Assembly: GCA_021495925.1 (NCBI GenBank)
Contig: JAKEKT010000074.1
Coordinates: 62,001 to 126,000 of the forward strand
Length of the DNA: 64,000 nt
Reading direction: 5' to 3'
Source of the DNA: Diplodia intermedia
Lineage: Eukaryota; Ascomycota; Dothideomycetes; Botryosphaeriales; Botryosphaeriaceae
A program made the translations under genes and the position numbers. Shown piece by piece: positions 31,235 through 42,963 of this stretch. The notes below the pieces were generated by a model, which had not been told where the DNA came from, ran no database searches, and saw only the letters and a program-made list of their open reading frames with translations. Each line of letters begins with the position of its first letter. Positions within the stretch are counted from its first letter, which is position 1.

Positions 31235-34200
31235 ATGGCCAAACACACCTTGTCCGCCTTCGATTTGGCTGCGGCCAGCCTCTCCGAACTCTTCCCCTCT
31301 AACGACGAGATCCGAACATTGTCGGATGCGGAGATTGAGAAAGTCGCGGTGCTTCTCGAAGGCCATAATGACCTCTCCAGTCAAGCTCCCCGGACATACA
31401 TCGTTCTGTGGGCTATTGGGCGCTTGGATCTTCTCGGAACCTTGCTGAAATCCGGCTTTTCGGACTTTTGCTTCCCAGTGGAGTCCACTTCTCTCCCACC
31501 AAGCCTCGAGCCATCCGTGAGAAGAGCCATTGTACAGACACAACACATTGTTCTGACGAAAGCCGTCGACCTGGAGAAGGGAGAGATGGGGACGCACAGA
31601 CATTTCGGCAAGGCAGACCCGCTTCCGTTCAAGACGTTGCGCAGACTTGGGGCTGGAGGATACAGCCAGGTTGACTTGATCAAGAGCAGCATCAGCTACA
31701 AAGAGTATGCCCTGAAACGAATTCCCCGTCGGACCGCGTTTTGGAACAACTCAAAACAAGCAGTACGGCAGTTTGCCGCCGAAATGCAGCTTATAAAGGC
31801 TCTAAGACACCGGCACATCGTCCAGTTCGTCGGGAGCTTCACAGACCCCAAGTATCTGGGAATGATCATATCTCCGGTAGCGGAAATGAATCTCGCCGAG
31901 TACATGTCATCTGAGAGGGCCCTCTCCAGTTTGACGTCCCTTCGGAGCTTCTTTGGCTGCTTGGCAACGGCTCTTCAGTACCTGCACGACCAATCCATCC
32001 GACACCGCGACATCAAGCCTCAAAACATCCTTATCGAAGGAGGTAATGTCTTTTTCACTGACTTTGGCCTTTCCAAAGACTATTCCGACAATGCCGGGAG
32101 TACAACATCGGGAGTGACAGCCATGACGCCTCGCTACTCCGCTCCAGAAGTGGCGGCAGGTGACCCACGCAATACCTCTGCTGATATCTGGTCCCTCGGA
32201 TGTGTTTTCCTTGAGATGGTCCTGGTTCTGAAGCAGAATAGCATAGGCTGGATGCACGGATATTTCTCAAACAACGGAACGAAGGAGCCCTACCCGAGTC
32301 GAAACTCCGACGCTACATCCTCCCTAATTGGAATTCTTCGAGAACGCGGACTCACTCAGGACAACAAGATGCTTGCCTTATCTCAAAGCATGCTGAACTT
32401 TGATCGCGACTCCAGGCCAACGGCCGCAGAGGTAGTGACCACCATCACAACACCTTCCGGAGACGATGTTTCTGCGACCATGTTTTGCGGTATCTGCTGT
32501 CTTGCCGAAGAAGCTCTTTCGGATTCAGAAGACAGCTTGGCTGACGATCTTCGGACGACTGAGGGGGAGCCAGGACCATCAACTACCTTTCCCATCAGCT
32601 CGACAACACCGACAGGTCCAGAGTCCTTCACAAAGGTGCCGGAACGAAGCGATCCGCTTCTACGACTACGAGAGGTTTCTTTTCCGACGAGCTCAAACAC
32701 TTCCCAGGATGCATCCAACACAAAAACTTTCACAATGGACCACAGTTCCTCTAGTCAACATGACTCCACACTGTCTGGTTGGGACAACTCATTCGAGCAC
32801 ACGATAGATAATGAGTTTGTACTCACGCCTTTCACTCTGGACTCTTCACTACCAGCAGCATCGACCTCGGAGCGTGAATCGTTGAATCCAGCCAAAGTCT
32901 CCCCTTCGGTAGCACCAGAAGTTGTTGAGGAAGACCCTATTCCGGTAGATCCACTTGAATTGCAGCCCGGCCTCCAAACAGCTCGGCAAAGGGAACGCTC
33001 AGAAATTGATTTGGTAGCTCCGTTGACCAGGAATGTATCAGCGCCTGATGATTCAGCTGGCAAAGGTAGTCTCGAAGACCATACGAATCCGTCTCATCAA
33101 AGTCGGCGACCTACCATAGTCTTCCCGAAAGCTGCTACTGAACCGGGTCTACTCCCTGTGGATGAGAATGTGCAGCACCCATTGGCTAAGAGTAGACCGG
33201 AAACACAGCCCGGTAGTATGGAAGTAGAATACTCGGCAAGCCAGGACAGCCACGGGGACGGAAGACCGGACTCACCACCAACGAAAGCAGCGAACAACAA
33301 GCCTCGATCTCGAGCACTTCTGCGAAAGGCAATCAGCTCCATGCAAATACCATCCCAAAAGGTCAACAGTCCGCCACAAGGAGCATGGTGGCGGCTTGTA
33401 CGAAGCCGAGGCGGATCTGAAGGAAAAACCACCAATGAATATTTCGAACAGTCCCTCAAGCCTCACAAGGAGCACACCAAGCTATCCCCTTTTCCAATTC
33501 ATGGCAGCCAAGAGCAACACCGACAACCAGCCTCCCGCCCCGTATTTGGAAGTCGCCTCCAGCAATGTGTTTTTACCGGTGTAAGCGTACAGTCCTCTAC
33601 GGGAGCCGCAAAAGAAACCAGCGTTGCCTACTTGCCGATAGTCGTTGTCGAATGCGTCAAATTCCTGAAAATCGCGGGTAAGGCACATCTCTTAAGATAG
33701 CTCAGAAAGTAGGCTCGTTCTCACAATCGCAGGTCACAGACAGCTCGTGGATTTCCATATCCCAGAGGAGGGTGGCAACTTCGACATTCTCAAAAAGCGC
33801 TTCGAGACGGCCCCCCACTTCGGCCTTGCCCAAGAATGGCCGCCATTTACCGCACAAGAGGCTGCAAGTCTGCTCCTCTACTTCTTGAGGCAACTCGCCG
33901 ATCCGCTAATTCCGTTCGAATTCCACGAGTCATTCTGCATTCCATGTAGAGCAAAAAGCGGCCTCTCGGAAGCCAAAAAACTCGCCATGCACCGTCGGCT
34001 CATCGACTCGTTGGATCGCATACAACGAGATCTCTTCTTGTATACCCTTGACTTCTTCAGAGCTTTCTCCGCCACAGCCGCTGACATGGAGCTTCTCGCG
34101 CTTCGCTTCCTCAATGTGTTTTTCCGCGGACCCTCCAACGTCGCATCGCTTTTCGACTGCAGCGACATCAGGACGTTATTATCTACCATCGTTTTTCTGA

Positions 34201-34352
34201 TTGAACACCACAACGGGATCGTTTCAGATGAGAATGGAAACTGCATTGAGCGGACCTGGTTCGAGGAGCTTGGTCCCTTTGAGCGGAGGATCCATAGGCC
34301 TCTAGTCCTCTTGCCAACAGACTCGGAAACAAATACTGTCGTGACCGTCTAA
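31235..34352 (+). CDS. Ser/Thr protein kinase fused to a RhoGAP-like domain
   Basis: Two exons (31235..33677, 33733..34352) give 1020 residues. Residues 1-130 are the N-terminal region typical of a large fungal kinase group (VDLEKGEMGTHRHFG). The kinase domain (about 130-425) has the glycine loop LGAGGYSQV, the lysine ALKRI, HRDIKPQN near 257, TDFGLSKD, and PRYSAPEVA with DIWSLGCVF, so it looks active. A disordered S/T/P/E-rich linker spans about 430-765. The C-terminal domain matches RhoGAP: YLPIVVVECVKFLKI before the intron, then PPFTAQEAASLLLYFLRQLA, DPLIPFEF and LDRIQRDLFLYTLDFFRAF. The usual GIFRxxG arginine finger is replaced by VDFHIPE (His 823). In this kinase group the usual partner is ankyrin repeats or nothing. 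The splice joining the two parts is a standard GTAAGG..GCAG of 55 bases. Confidence 0.85.
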
Positions 34353-34605
34353 GCTCAGAGACCCTGGAAGCGCAGAATAATTTGATGATGCGTATCTGTA
34401 TACTTCGGAGACAATTTCTATATACCAGAGCGTCAATTAGCTTTACTTATGGCAATCGGACAACAGTGTCTCGATAGGCTTGGTGTCTAGACTCGGCAGT
34501 CACAAGTACAATAAGATAGATTTCAGTTCCCAAATAAAGGTCTCATTATACCTAATCGTAAACATCAATCTTCTTCCCCACTAACATCACGGCCTCGTAA
34601 AATTG

Positions 34606-35190
34606 TTAAACCTCCACAATTAACACAACAGTGCTTACGAGAATCGTCCAAACGACTTCACAACCCGACTGAGCCGCGCGAGCTTCCGCAGCCGTCGAAG
34701 GTGCCGCTCTAGCAGTAGCTTCACTGCTTGCAATCTGCTCCCCATCGTCACCTGAAGACGGCCTCGTCGAGCTGACGATGCGCGAGCTCGAAGCCTGATC
34801 GCTCGCCGAGGCCCCCAGACCGCTCAAATCGACACCGCCGCCGGCGGAAGCAACAACACCCACCTTCTCGCTCGCAAACGTCGCAACCGCACCCACACCC
34901 GCCGCCGTCGGTAACAGCGCCGCAGTGCTGCCACCAACAACAATCCGTCCCGCCCCGGCGCCTGTCTGGACCTCAACAATGTCTCCGCCGCCGAGCGTGA
35001 CGGCGCTCCCGCCCGCCAGCACCACCGTCTGCCCTCCCATAACAACAACAACAACACCACCACCAGAAATCCCTCGGACACAACCACCCCTCCCCCCATC
35101 GCAACAGCGCCACCACCGCTCGCAGCGGCGGCGGCGGCAGCCAGCGTCGTCGCCGTCGCCGTCCCGCCGACAACGACCTCCGTCCGGCGC
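34606..35190 (-). pseudogene. Remnant of a surface/GPI-type repeat protein
   Basis: The minus strand reads VVVGGTATATTLAAAAA in one frame. In another it reads GGQTVVLAGGSAVTLGGGD, AGRIVVGGSTAALLPTAAG, then a Ser/Thr-rich stretch and the hydrophobic end VVWTILVSTVVLIVEV. Such GG-Q-V-x-L-x-GG units and a hydrophobic tail are usual near the C terminus of large fungal surface proteins. The two parts are in different frames and no N-terminal part is found, so this is probably a decayed 3' end. Confidence 0.35.
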
Positions 35191-35232
35191 TCCGGCGGCT
35201 ATGCTGATGGTTAGCAAGCAGGCTTGCGGCAT

Positions 35233-35725
35233 TTCTGCTGCGAGGGTGGAAGCCCATATTTCGCACGGGTGTAACCTGAGTGGCCGCGCTCAAGGCGAGC
35301 AGGCAGAGACGATGATAGAGATTAACATGGTTGTACATATATGCATGACCGGGAGATCGACTAGGGCACCGTTTGAAAGGGCAACGGCGGCCACGATGAC
35401 GGTACCGCAGACGTTTTGTGCTGCGGAGACAGCGTGGCACGATTCATGGCCCCATGTTGAATTTAGGCAGCTGGAAGCAAAAGCCTACAGCAACGGTGTG
35501 CAGTCCTTGGAGGGGCCGCGTGCAAGGTATGTACCAATTGAGGTGAGCGCACCTGTCAACATGCAGGCGGGGGATTTATTGGATGTAACTCGGGCTTCAC
35601 TAGCTACAGCCACGGCGCCGACGGCGGGAGCGATGAGGCGAATCGCGGCGGGCGCCGTTAGACGGACCCAAGCAGGGGAATGGATGGGGTCCGCATGCTG
35701 GGGGCCAAAAAACCCGGCACAGCCT
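35233..35725. other. Intergenic region, no gene supported
   Basis: About 490 bases between the surface-protein remnant and the MITE. No recognisable coding or RNA feature. Confidence 0.45.
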
Positions 35726-35938
35726 CACGGCGGGTGACAAAAGAGATTGCCCACCCGCATGTGCCTTACATATAGATTCCGAAACAGAATATTGAGGTAG
35801 ATAGTTAAATATAATATCTGAATGTAAATGCACGAGTATAAAGTTATATGTACGTCCGGGTCTTATACTGAACTATCCACATATAGAATTGTTCTACAAG
35901 GCAGATCCGGGTGGGCAATTTCTTCGTCACCCACCGTG
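35726..35938. mobile_element. MITE-like element with both terminal inverted repeats (family member 3)
   Basis: The left end, CACGGCGGGTGACAAAAGAG then ATTGCCCACCCG, is the inverse of the right end, CGGGTGGGCAATTTCTTCGT then CACCCACCGTG. The interior is AT-rich and continues the inverted symmetry (left AATATTGAGGTAG against right CTGAACTATCC). The total length is 213 bases. No protein is encoded and no clear target-site duplication was found. Confidence 0.75.
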
Positions 35939-36038
35939 GCCCCCAATTTCCCCGCGCCGTAAACAAGCAAAACACATCCCCCCCGGGCAAGGCCGCGACC
36001 AGCCCTCCCCCGTGCCTGAAAATCCCGCCCCTATCCAT

Positions 36039-37176
36039 TCAAGTGTTCGTCATGTGCATGGCGTGCTCGGGGTACCTGGTCCCGACGATCTCGAAGCCGG
36101 CCAGGATGTCGTCGATCTCGCGCATCTCGTCCTCGTTCAGGTCGACGATGGTCGAGTTCTCGTCGACGCGCTCGGCGGTGGTGGCGCCGGGGATGGGGAT
36201 GATGACGGGCATGTCGGGGCGGGCCGAGACGGCCAGCAGCCAGTTGATGGCGAGCTGGGCGGGCGTGCACCTCTTGCGCGCCGCGAACCTGTCCAGCACG
36301 CGCACGAGCTCCATGTTCTTCTCGAAGTTGCCCGGCTGGAAGCGCGGGAACTGCCGCTTGTAGTCGTCCGCGGGCAGGTCGTCGAACGTCTTGTACTTGC
36401 CCGCCAGCATGCCCTGGCCCACCGGTCCGTACCTGCATCAATCAGCACCACCACACACAAAACTTCCTCCCCGGCCGGGAAAGAGAGGGACGGAAACTTA
36501 CGCGAGGATGGGGATGTCCAACTCCTTGCACGCCTGCACGATGCCGTTGGTGAGCGGCTCCGTCTGCCACAGCGACAGCTCGATCTCGACGGACTCGATC
36601 TTCACAATCTTCGCCGCCTCGCGAATCGACTGCGCGCTGACCTCGCTCAGGGCGACGCCGCCGATCTTGCCCTGGCGGACGAGCTCCTGGAACGCTCCCA
36701 GCGTCTCCTCCAGCGGCACGTCGGCGTCGCGGCGGGCGGGCTCGAAGACGTCGATCTTCTTCGCGGGGCCGAGCATCTCGACGCAGTTGTCGACGCTCCT
36801 GACGACCTGCTCTTTGCTCGCGTTGATCTTCAGCCCCGGCAGCACGCAGCCTTTGATGTTGAGCGACACCTTGTCGGCGTCGTCCGGGTAGGCCGCGAAG
36901 TACTTCTTCAGCAGCGTGAGCGAGTTGTGCTCGGGCGTGCCGTAGAACTCGCCGCCGTTCCACGCGTTGCAGCCCTTCTCGAGCGCCTTGCGCATCGCCG
37001 CGAACGTCTGCTCCTCGGGCAGGTTGCGCATCGTCAGGCCTGCGGTGGAAGAATCGAGTTAGTGGAAGCTTCCCGGACGAATTGGATGAGTGAGAGGGTA
37101 AGGGGGACGACTCCGCGTACGCACCCATCAGGCCGTAGCCGATTCTTCCGACTTCTTTGCCGTGGAGCTGAGGCAT
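36039..37176 (-). CDS. Aldo/keto reductase (pyridoxal reductase-like)
   Basis: Three exons, complement(36039..36432, 36502..37039, 37126..37176 region ending at 37125), give 327 residues. These enzymes reduce aldehydes or ketones with NADPH as a (beta/alpha)8 barrel. The N-terminal strand is RIGYGLMGLTMR. WNGGEFYGTPEHNSL carries the active-site Tyr, and GKIGGVALSEVSAQSIREA and IELSLWQTEPLTNGIV follow. The cofactor end is VIIPIPGATTAERVDEN. The WNGGEFYG wording is that of the fungal pyridoxal reductase-like branch, although a changed substrate is likely in an accessory region. A TATAAAGG box lies about 90 bases upstream of the start. Confidence 0.92.
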
Positions 37177-37263
37177 GGTTGAGGCTGTTGTATGTACGTC
37201 TTTTTTTCAAATTGCGTCAAAGGGTTTTGTCTTGTGGGTTGGACGTACATTGTCATCGGCCTT

Positions 37264-37271
37264 CCTTTATA
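37264..37271 (-). promoter_or_regulatory. TATA box of the aldo/keto reductase gene
   Basis: TATAAAGG on the minus strand, about 90 bases before the ATG at 37176. Confidence 0.5.
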
Positions 37272-37992
37272 CACGTACAAGCAGAGTGAAGGATTCCCCC
37301 CGCCACGCGCGATGACGGCGCTGGCGCCTCCCGCGCAACGGATTTAGCGCATCTGCCCGCTTAACACCGATGCATCCGACAACAGCAAAGGATCGCGCCC
37401 TGGCATGTTGGTCCGCGAAGGTGGATTTAAGCGTAAGCCCATCCGGCGGAATCGTGTTGGAGCCTGGGGCTGGACGTGTGCGGATCCTTCCGGACGAATC
37501 TCCTACCCGCCGTGCGTTATTGGTCAAGCGCGTTAGCTGCCCCCGGCAGGCGCATGCCTTACCTGGAACGGCATTGGTTGCGAGTCTCTTGCTGCATAAC
37601 GACTGCTATAGGAAAGTGTAATTATAACCTGGAAGTCCTGAGCTTCGCACGCTGAGTTAGCAGTACACATCCATCGTCTGCATGTGGCACCAGCCCCCAC
37701 TTTCCCGTTCGGGCCAGCCCGTTAACCGGATTTGGTAACAGACGCGTTTGCCGGTGTTGCAGGCAGATAAGCCGAACGCCACGTGATACGTGCCACGAAG
37801 AAGGGAAGTACGACGAAACCTCGATGTCTTTGAGAAGAGAGACACCTTGGAGCGCAGTACGAAGCTTACGAGCAACTTACCACTTTTTTTTCCTCCCCCA
37901 ATGTTGAACACAGATCGCCGCTCTCCTCCAACACTTCCATCCGCGACGCAGACCTACAAATTTACAACCCCACCCACCCATTGACCCTCAAC
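37272..37992. other. Intergenic region, no gene supported
   Basis: About 720 bases between the reductase promoter and the end of the permease gene. No recognisable gene. Confidence 0.5.
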
Positions 37993-40093
37993 TCATTCCC
38001 TCACCCCCTCCGTCACCTCCTCCATCTCCCTCTGCGCACCACCACCACCACCACCACCACCACCACCACCATCCCTCCCATCCGCCTCCAACACCTCCCT
38101 AATCCGCCGACTAGGCAACCACCGCTCCGCAGGAACCCACCACCAACTCAGCAGGCCAAAAACCGTCACAATCGCCATAATGACCGGGGCATAATTCAGC
38201 GACGCCGCCTCAACAGGCCACACATACGGGCTAAACAACACCGCCACAACCCACCCATTCCACAGCACCCCCACAACCTGACACGGGCGACTCCACGCTC
38301 CCAAGCTCCAGCGCGGCTCGGGAAACGTCCTCGGCGTGAGCAGCAAGCGACCGAGACAGATCAACCCGTACGCGGCCGCCGACGGCACGCCGGCCGCCGA
38401 CACGAGCGAGGTGAAGGCGACGGCGGACGGCAGGATGCTGCACGTCACGAGCGCGGCGACGCCCCAGACGACGAGGACGGCGTTGGTGGGTTGGCCCGTG
38501 CTGGGGTTGACCCGCGATACCCATGATGAGAAGGGCAGCACGCCGTCCCGCGCGACGGCGAAGACGAGGCGCGAGGCGGCGATGATGGCGATGGCCGTGT
38601 TGAACCAGAGCGCGGTGATGCAGATGACGGTCATGGCGATGTGGCCGCCGCGGCCGAGGACGGCGGCGTAGAGCGGGACGAAGGGCTGTGCGCCGCCGAA
38701 GGCGAAGAGGGTGTCGGCGTCGGGCTGTTTTTTTGTCAATCGCGCGAGGTAGGGACGACGGGGAAGGGGGGAGGGGAGGACGACGACTGGGTCACTACAT
38801 ACGACGCAGAACAAAAACAGGATGACGACGACGAAGCCGCCGAGGCCGCTGACGACGGTGCTCCAGAAGATGCCGCGGGCGGCCGAGACGGACGCGTTGC
38901 GCGTCTCCTCGGCGACGTGGCCCGAGGCGTCGAAGCCGATGAGGATGCCGGCGGTGGCCAGGTACGAGAGGCACCAGTTCCAGCCCGCGGGCGCGCCGGT
39001 GCCGTTGTACGTCGTCATGAAGGCGTCGTGCGTCGAGCGGAAGCCGTACGTGTTGGCGGTGCCGATGGGCAGCCAGATCAGGTTCATGACGAAGTCGAGG
39101 ACGACGGTGAAGGACGAGGCGTAGAAGACCCAGCGGAAGTAGCGCGCTGTGTTCGCGTCAGTGGTTGCGGGGGGAGATTGGTGGGGCCGGGGGCCACTTG
39201 CGTGGGAGGAGGTTGGCGATGGCGGCGACGGCTAGGAGGACTTCGGTGCAGATCCATTGGACTGCGCGGAACTTGATGCTGGATGCATCCGAGGGGAAGT
39301 CTAGGTTGAAGACTACGATTTCCTACGGCGCCATCAGCATGGCAGGCAGTTGGAGTTGCACACATCAGCCCATACCGAGAGCATGTAGTTGACGGCGGCC
39401 TGGGTGTTGCCTGGGCAATGTCAGCTGGGGTGCATGTTTGGACAGCAAATGGCTTACTAGCGCAGAAGGTTGTCCATGCCGTCGTGCTCCACCAAGCTAC
39501 AACAAATCCAAAGAGTCTGCCGAAGCGAGGGCCACCGGCTTCGGCCGCCCACAGGTAGATGGATCCGGCCAGGGGAAGCGAAGAGCATGTCTCGGCGATG
39601 ACGGCTGCCGTGATGAAGGTAAAGACGCAGGTGACGATGAAACTCGTCCTGGGTGGTGTTAGTAGAAGGTTTCTAGAAGCAGTCTTGTTGCGCACCAGTA
39701 GGCAAGGTTCCCGCCGGCGGCGATTCCGGTACTGAATGTCACGCGCACTCCGCCAATGAAGTACAGGGCAGCTATAGCGGGTCAGTCCTGACGGATCTGG
39801 TAGTTACAATATAGAAAGACTCACCAAAAGTGACTGCGAAATTGTGGAAGAGATTATATGTACGATGTAACACCTGCACGAATCAGGAAGCAGCCCTCGG
39901 AGTCTTAATTCAAGAGTGGTATGATATACCGGCTTGTATCCAAGGTGGCGCTACAGGCACGATCAGCAAGGCGGCAAAAAGCGACGAGAAAGCAGCGGCG
40001 ACGTACCAGAATCTGGGCGTCCTGAGACTCGGAATCCTCGACCCGCGGCTCTTCGCCCCGCTTCGGCGCCAAGTCCGCGTCGTGCTGGGACAT
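37993..40093 (-). CDS. Amino-acid/choline-type permease (APC superfamily)
   Basis: Nine exons, complement(37993..38724, 38803..39146, 39202..39322, 39376..39410, 39458..39648, 39696..39771, 39825..39873, 39930..39950, 40007..40093), give 551 residues. The N terminus contains LGYKPVLHRTYNLFHNFAV, the usual entry of fungal GABA/choline permeases. It is built from a 21-base exon plus its neighbours. Membrane segments follow, with PLAGSIYLWAAEAGG, WICTEVLLAVAAIAN, GFDASGHVAEETRNA and FALFNTAIAI-like VCITALWFNTAIAI. Exon 7 to 8 is joined by a GC..AG intron (donor GCAAGT), which restores LLPPRYFRWVF. The C-terminal tail has eleven consecutive glycines from a CCA/CCT run at 38038-38070. It imports an amino acid or related amine at the plasma membrane. 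It is divergent from the P450 gene with about 385 bases between. Confidence 0.9.
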
Positions 40094-40478
40094 TGTGGGG
40101 GGAGGGCGCCGGGGCTAACGTCAGCGCCGGCAAAGCTTGTCGACACGTCGACGTGTCTGCGAGCGGATGCGGGTGATAATGTTGCTGGGGAGCGGGCAGC
40201 ACGCAATGGGCGAAGGCGCCAGCGTCATTGACGAATTTTGACGCGCCCCGGTCGCGCCTTCGGTCTCAGCTCCTCCCTCGGCAAAGCTGCGATCTCGGAG
40301 TCCAATCAAAACACCAATTCCTTCTATCACCGGCTGAAACGGTGTAAGATACACGATGACGGCCGGACAGCGCAATTGACGCAATCGCCTGCCAAGTGCT
40401 CTCTCCTGTAGAAAAGTAGGTAGAAAGGCAGTCTATCGTCTTATTCACGGTTTTGGAACATCTTTCCCCGCGAGAGCC
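40094..40478. promoter_or_regulatory. Divergent promoter between permease and P450
   Basis: A 385-base interval between two start codons facing away from each other. No gene inside; no specific binding site recognised. Confidence 0.4.
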
Positions 40479-42963
40479 ATGGATGTGATATGGTCACCTA
40501 CTCACGCAGCAATTCTGTTGCTCCTCGCCCTCTTCATCCTCAAGGTCAGTCGCAAACCGCGGAGAAGATGGACACGAGACCAACAACCATCAGGGCATCA
40601 AGAGGAAATACCTCTCTCCGCTGAGAGCGGTGCCCAACGCGAGTCCGCTGGCCCCGTTCTCGCGCCTCCTATGGGCCTTTCCACAAGAGTACTCGGGCAA
40701 CATCACCCTCGCGCTCCCCCGCCTCCACGAAAAGCTCGGTCAGCCCCCTCTCTAACCCACATCCCAGACGCATGCTGATGAGCGCGAAAAACGCAGGTCC
40801 ACTAGTCCGCATCGGGCCGACCGAGGTGTCCTTCTACTCTCTGGACATCTACGACCAGGTGCACAAGGTGCGCAGCGAGTTCGCCAAGGACCCGCGCATC
40901 TACGGCGAATTCGTGCAAGACGGCCACCCCGCACTCTTCTCCATCACGTATGTAGGCCAAAAAAGCACCGAGGCCGAACAGGCACCACCGCACAGTTGTC
41001 CGCACACATGAGCTGATTTTGCCTTTTCTCTCTCTTTTTTTTCCTCGCAGTGACGCCGAAGAGCACGCGAAACGTCGCAGGCTGATGGGCCGGCTCTTCA
41101 ACCTGAGCAAGATGGACGACCTGAGAGGGCTCATGCTGCGGCACGTCGACGCTTTCGTGCGCGCCTTGAAACAGCGCCGCGGCCGGCCCGTTGATTTGGT
41201 CCCCGCGTGTCGGGCGCTGGAGGCGGATATCGTCTGTATGTACGCAGCACTGGTGGTTTGGGTTGAGAGTGGTGTTTGACGCGCATCGGGCATGCAGCGG
41301 CGTTTGGATTCGGCACCGCCGTCGGCGCCATATCCTCGTGGTCGAGGGGCGAGGCACTTGCCATGGTAGCCAAGAACGACGAAAAGGCAACATGGATGCC
41401 AGTGGTACGTACCTCGTTCCCAGAAGTCGACGCGAGGAAAGTAAAAAAAAAAAAAAAAAAAAAAAAGGGAGAGACACCAGAAAAGAAACAACCCCCTGAT
41501 CAACCGCATGCGATCAGCAGATCACCACCTTCCCGCGCCTCTGCCTCGTCTGGGAAAGGCTGGAGAACCTTATCCACGCCGCCACGGGTTGGCACACCGT
41601 ATACCACCGCGCGATGCGAGATTTCGACACCGTACGCCAAAGGAAGAAAGAAACCAATCTCGCCGCCGTACCCCGATATTGCCGTACGTAGAACATGCTA
41701 ACCTCGTCTCACCCACCAGTGGTCTTCGGCCGCCGCCGGCCAGCAAGCCTCCTCCTCCTCAAAGCCACCACCACCACCCAGCAACAGTAGCAGTAGCCCC
41801 TCCCCGAACTTCATCCACGCCACGACCGCGTCCGGCCTGCCGCCGCGCGCCGCGCTCGCCGAAGCAAAAGAGATGCTCGGGCCGGGGACGGACACGACGT
41901 CGGCGACGCTCGCCCACGTGCTGTGGGCGCTGGCGCACGACCCGGCGTACCAAGACGACCTGTTCGGCGACCTCTCGAAAGCCGGCTTCCCGGAGAGCAT
42001 GGACGGCCTCAACGCCGTGCCGAAGCTGAAGGCGTGCGTCAAGGAAGGCGTAAGGTGGGCGGGCGCGGCCGCCGCCATGCTGCCGCGCGTGGTGCCCGAT
42101 GGAGGCGTGGAGTTGGAGGGAGGAGGCGTTTTTGTGCCGGGTGGGGTGCGTGGTCCCCCCCGTGTTCTGTGATGCGATGCGATGCGATGCGATGTGGTGA
42201 TTGATGTATCGGTGGTGGCACATGCCGTAGACTGACTTGCGAGCGTCGTATGATGCGAGACGTCTAGACCATCGTGAGCTCCTCCCCGATCTGGTACCTG
42301 CGCGACAAGACGGCGTTCCCCCACCCGGACGAGTACGACCCGTACCGGTGGCTGGGCGACGCGGACGGGGGCCGGCGACGGCTGAGCAGCAGCGAGGTTG
42401 CGCTCAGAGACCGGTACTATATCCCCTTCTCGAAGGGGTCGAACGTCTGCATCGGGGCGCAGTAAGTAGTAGTGGTGTTCCGGCGAGAGAGGCCGAGCTT
42501 TTGTTCCTCCTTCCTTCTCTTCCCACTACATCCCCACTTCTCCTTCATCACCACCACCCCCCAAATCTCCACATATTTGAGTGCGTGTGTGGGTAGAGAG
42601 AAACATGCTGACTAGCAGCCCGCCCGTACGACCGCGGCCGTCAGTTTCTCGTATTACGAGCTCTACCTCGCCGTGTCGCACGTCGTCCGTAATTTCCGCA
42701 TCCGGCTGCCGGCCGCCGACGACGACGCGAGCAGCTCCTCTGCAGCACTCCTCCCGCCGGAGCAAGAGCAGCAGCAGCAGCAGCAGCAGCGGCAGCAGAA
42801 GCGTCACCGCTCTCGGGGGCTCCAGTCCACCATCTCGGCGAATTATTCGAGCACCGGCTCGTTTCAACCGGTGCAGCTACCGCCGCGGCGCGAATGGGTC
42901 GCCGCCGTTCCGACCCGGGAACTGGCGATCGTGCTGGAGGAGAGAGAAAAGGAGGGAAGGTGA
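40479..42963 (+). CDS. Cytochrome P450 monooxygenase
   Basis: Nine exons (40479..40544, 40594..40738, 40797..40947, 41051..41235, 41298..41404, 41521..41631, 41720..42145, 42268..42461, 42645..42963) give 567 residues. The N-terminal anchor is AAILLLLALFILK. LGPLVRIGPTEVSF is the usual start of the fold. The I helix reads MLGPGTDTTSATLAHVLWAL, the K helix has ExxR in KEGVR, DEYDPYRWLG precedes the heme loop, and PFSKGSNVCIGA carries the heme Cys near 458. It is a microsomal enzyme that oxidises an unknown substrate. Two low-complexity insertions are unusual: an S/P-rich piece at the start of exon 7 and a Q-rich run near residue 510 in the C-terminal part. Intron 5 holds a run of about 24 A. 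The CYP family could not be fixed. Confidence 0.9.
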
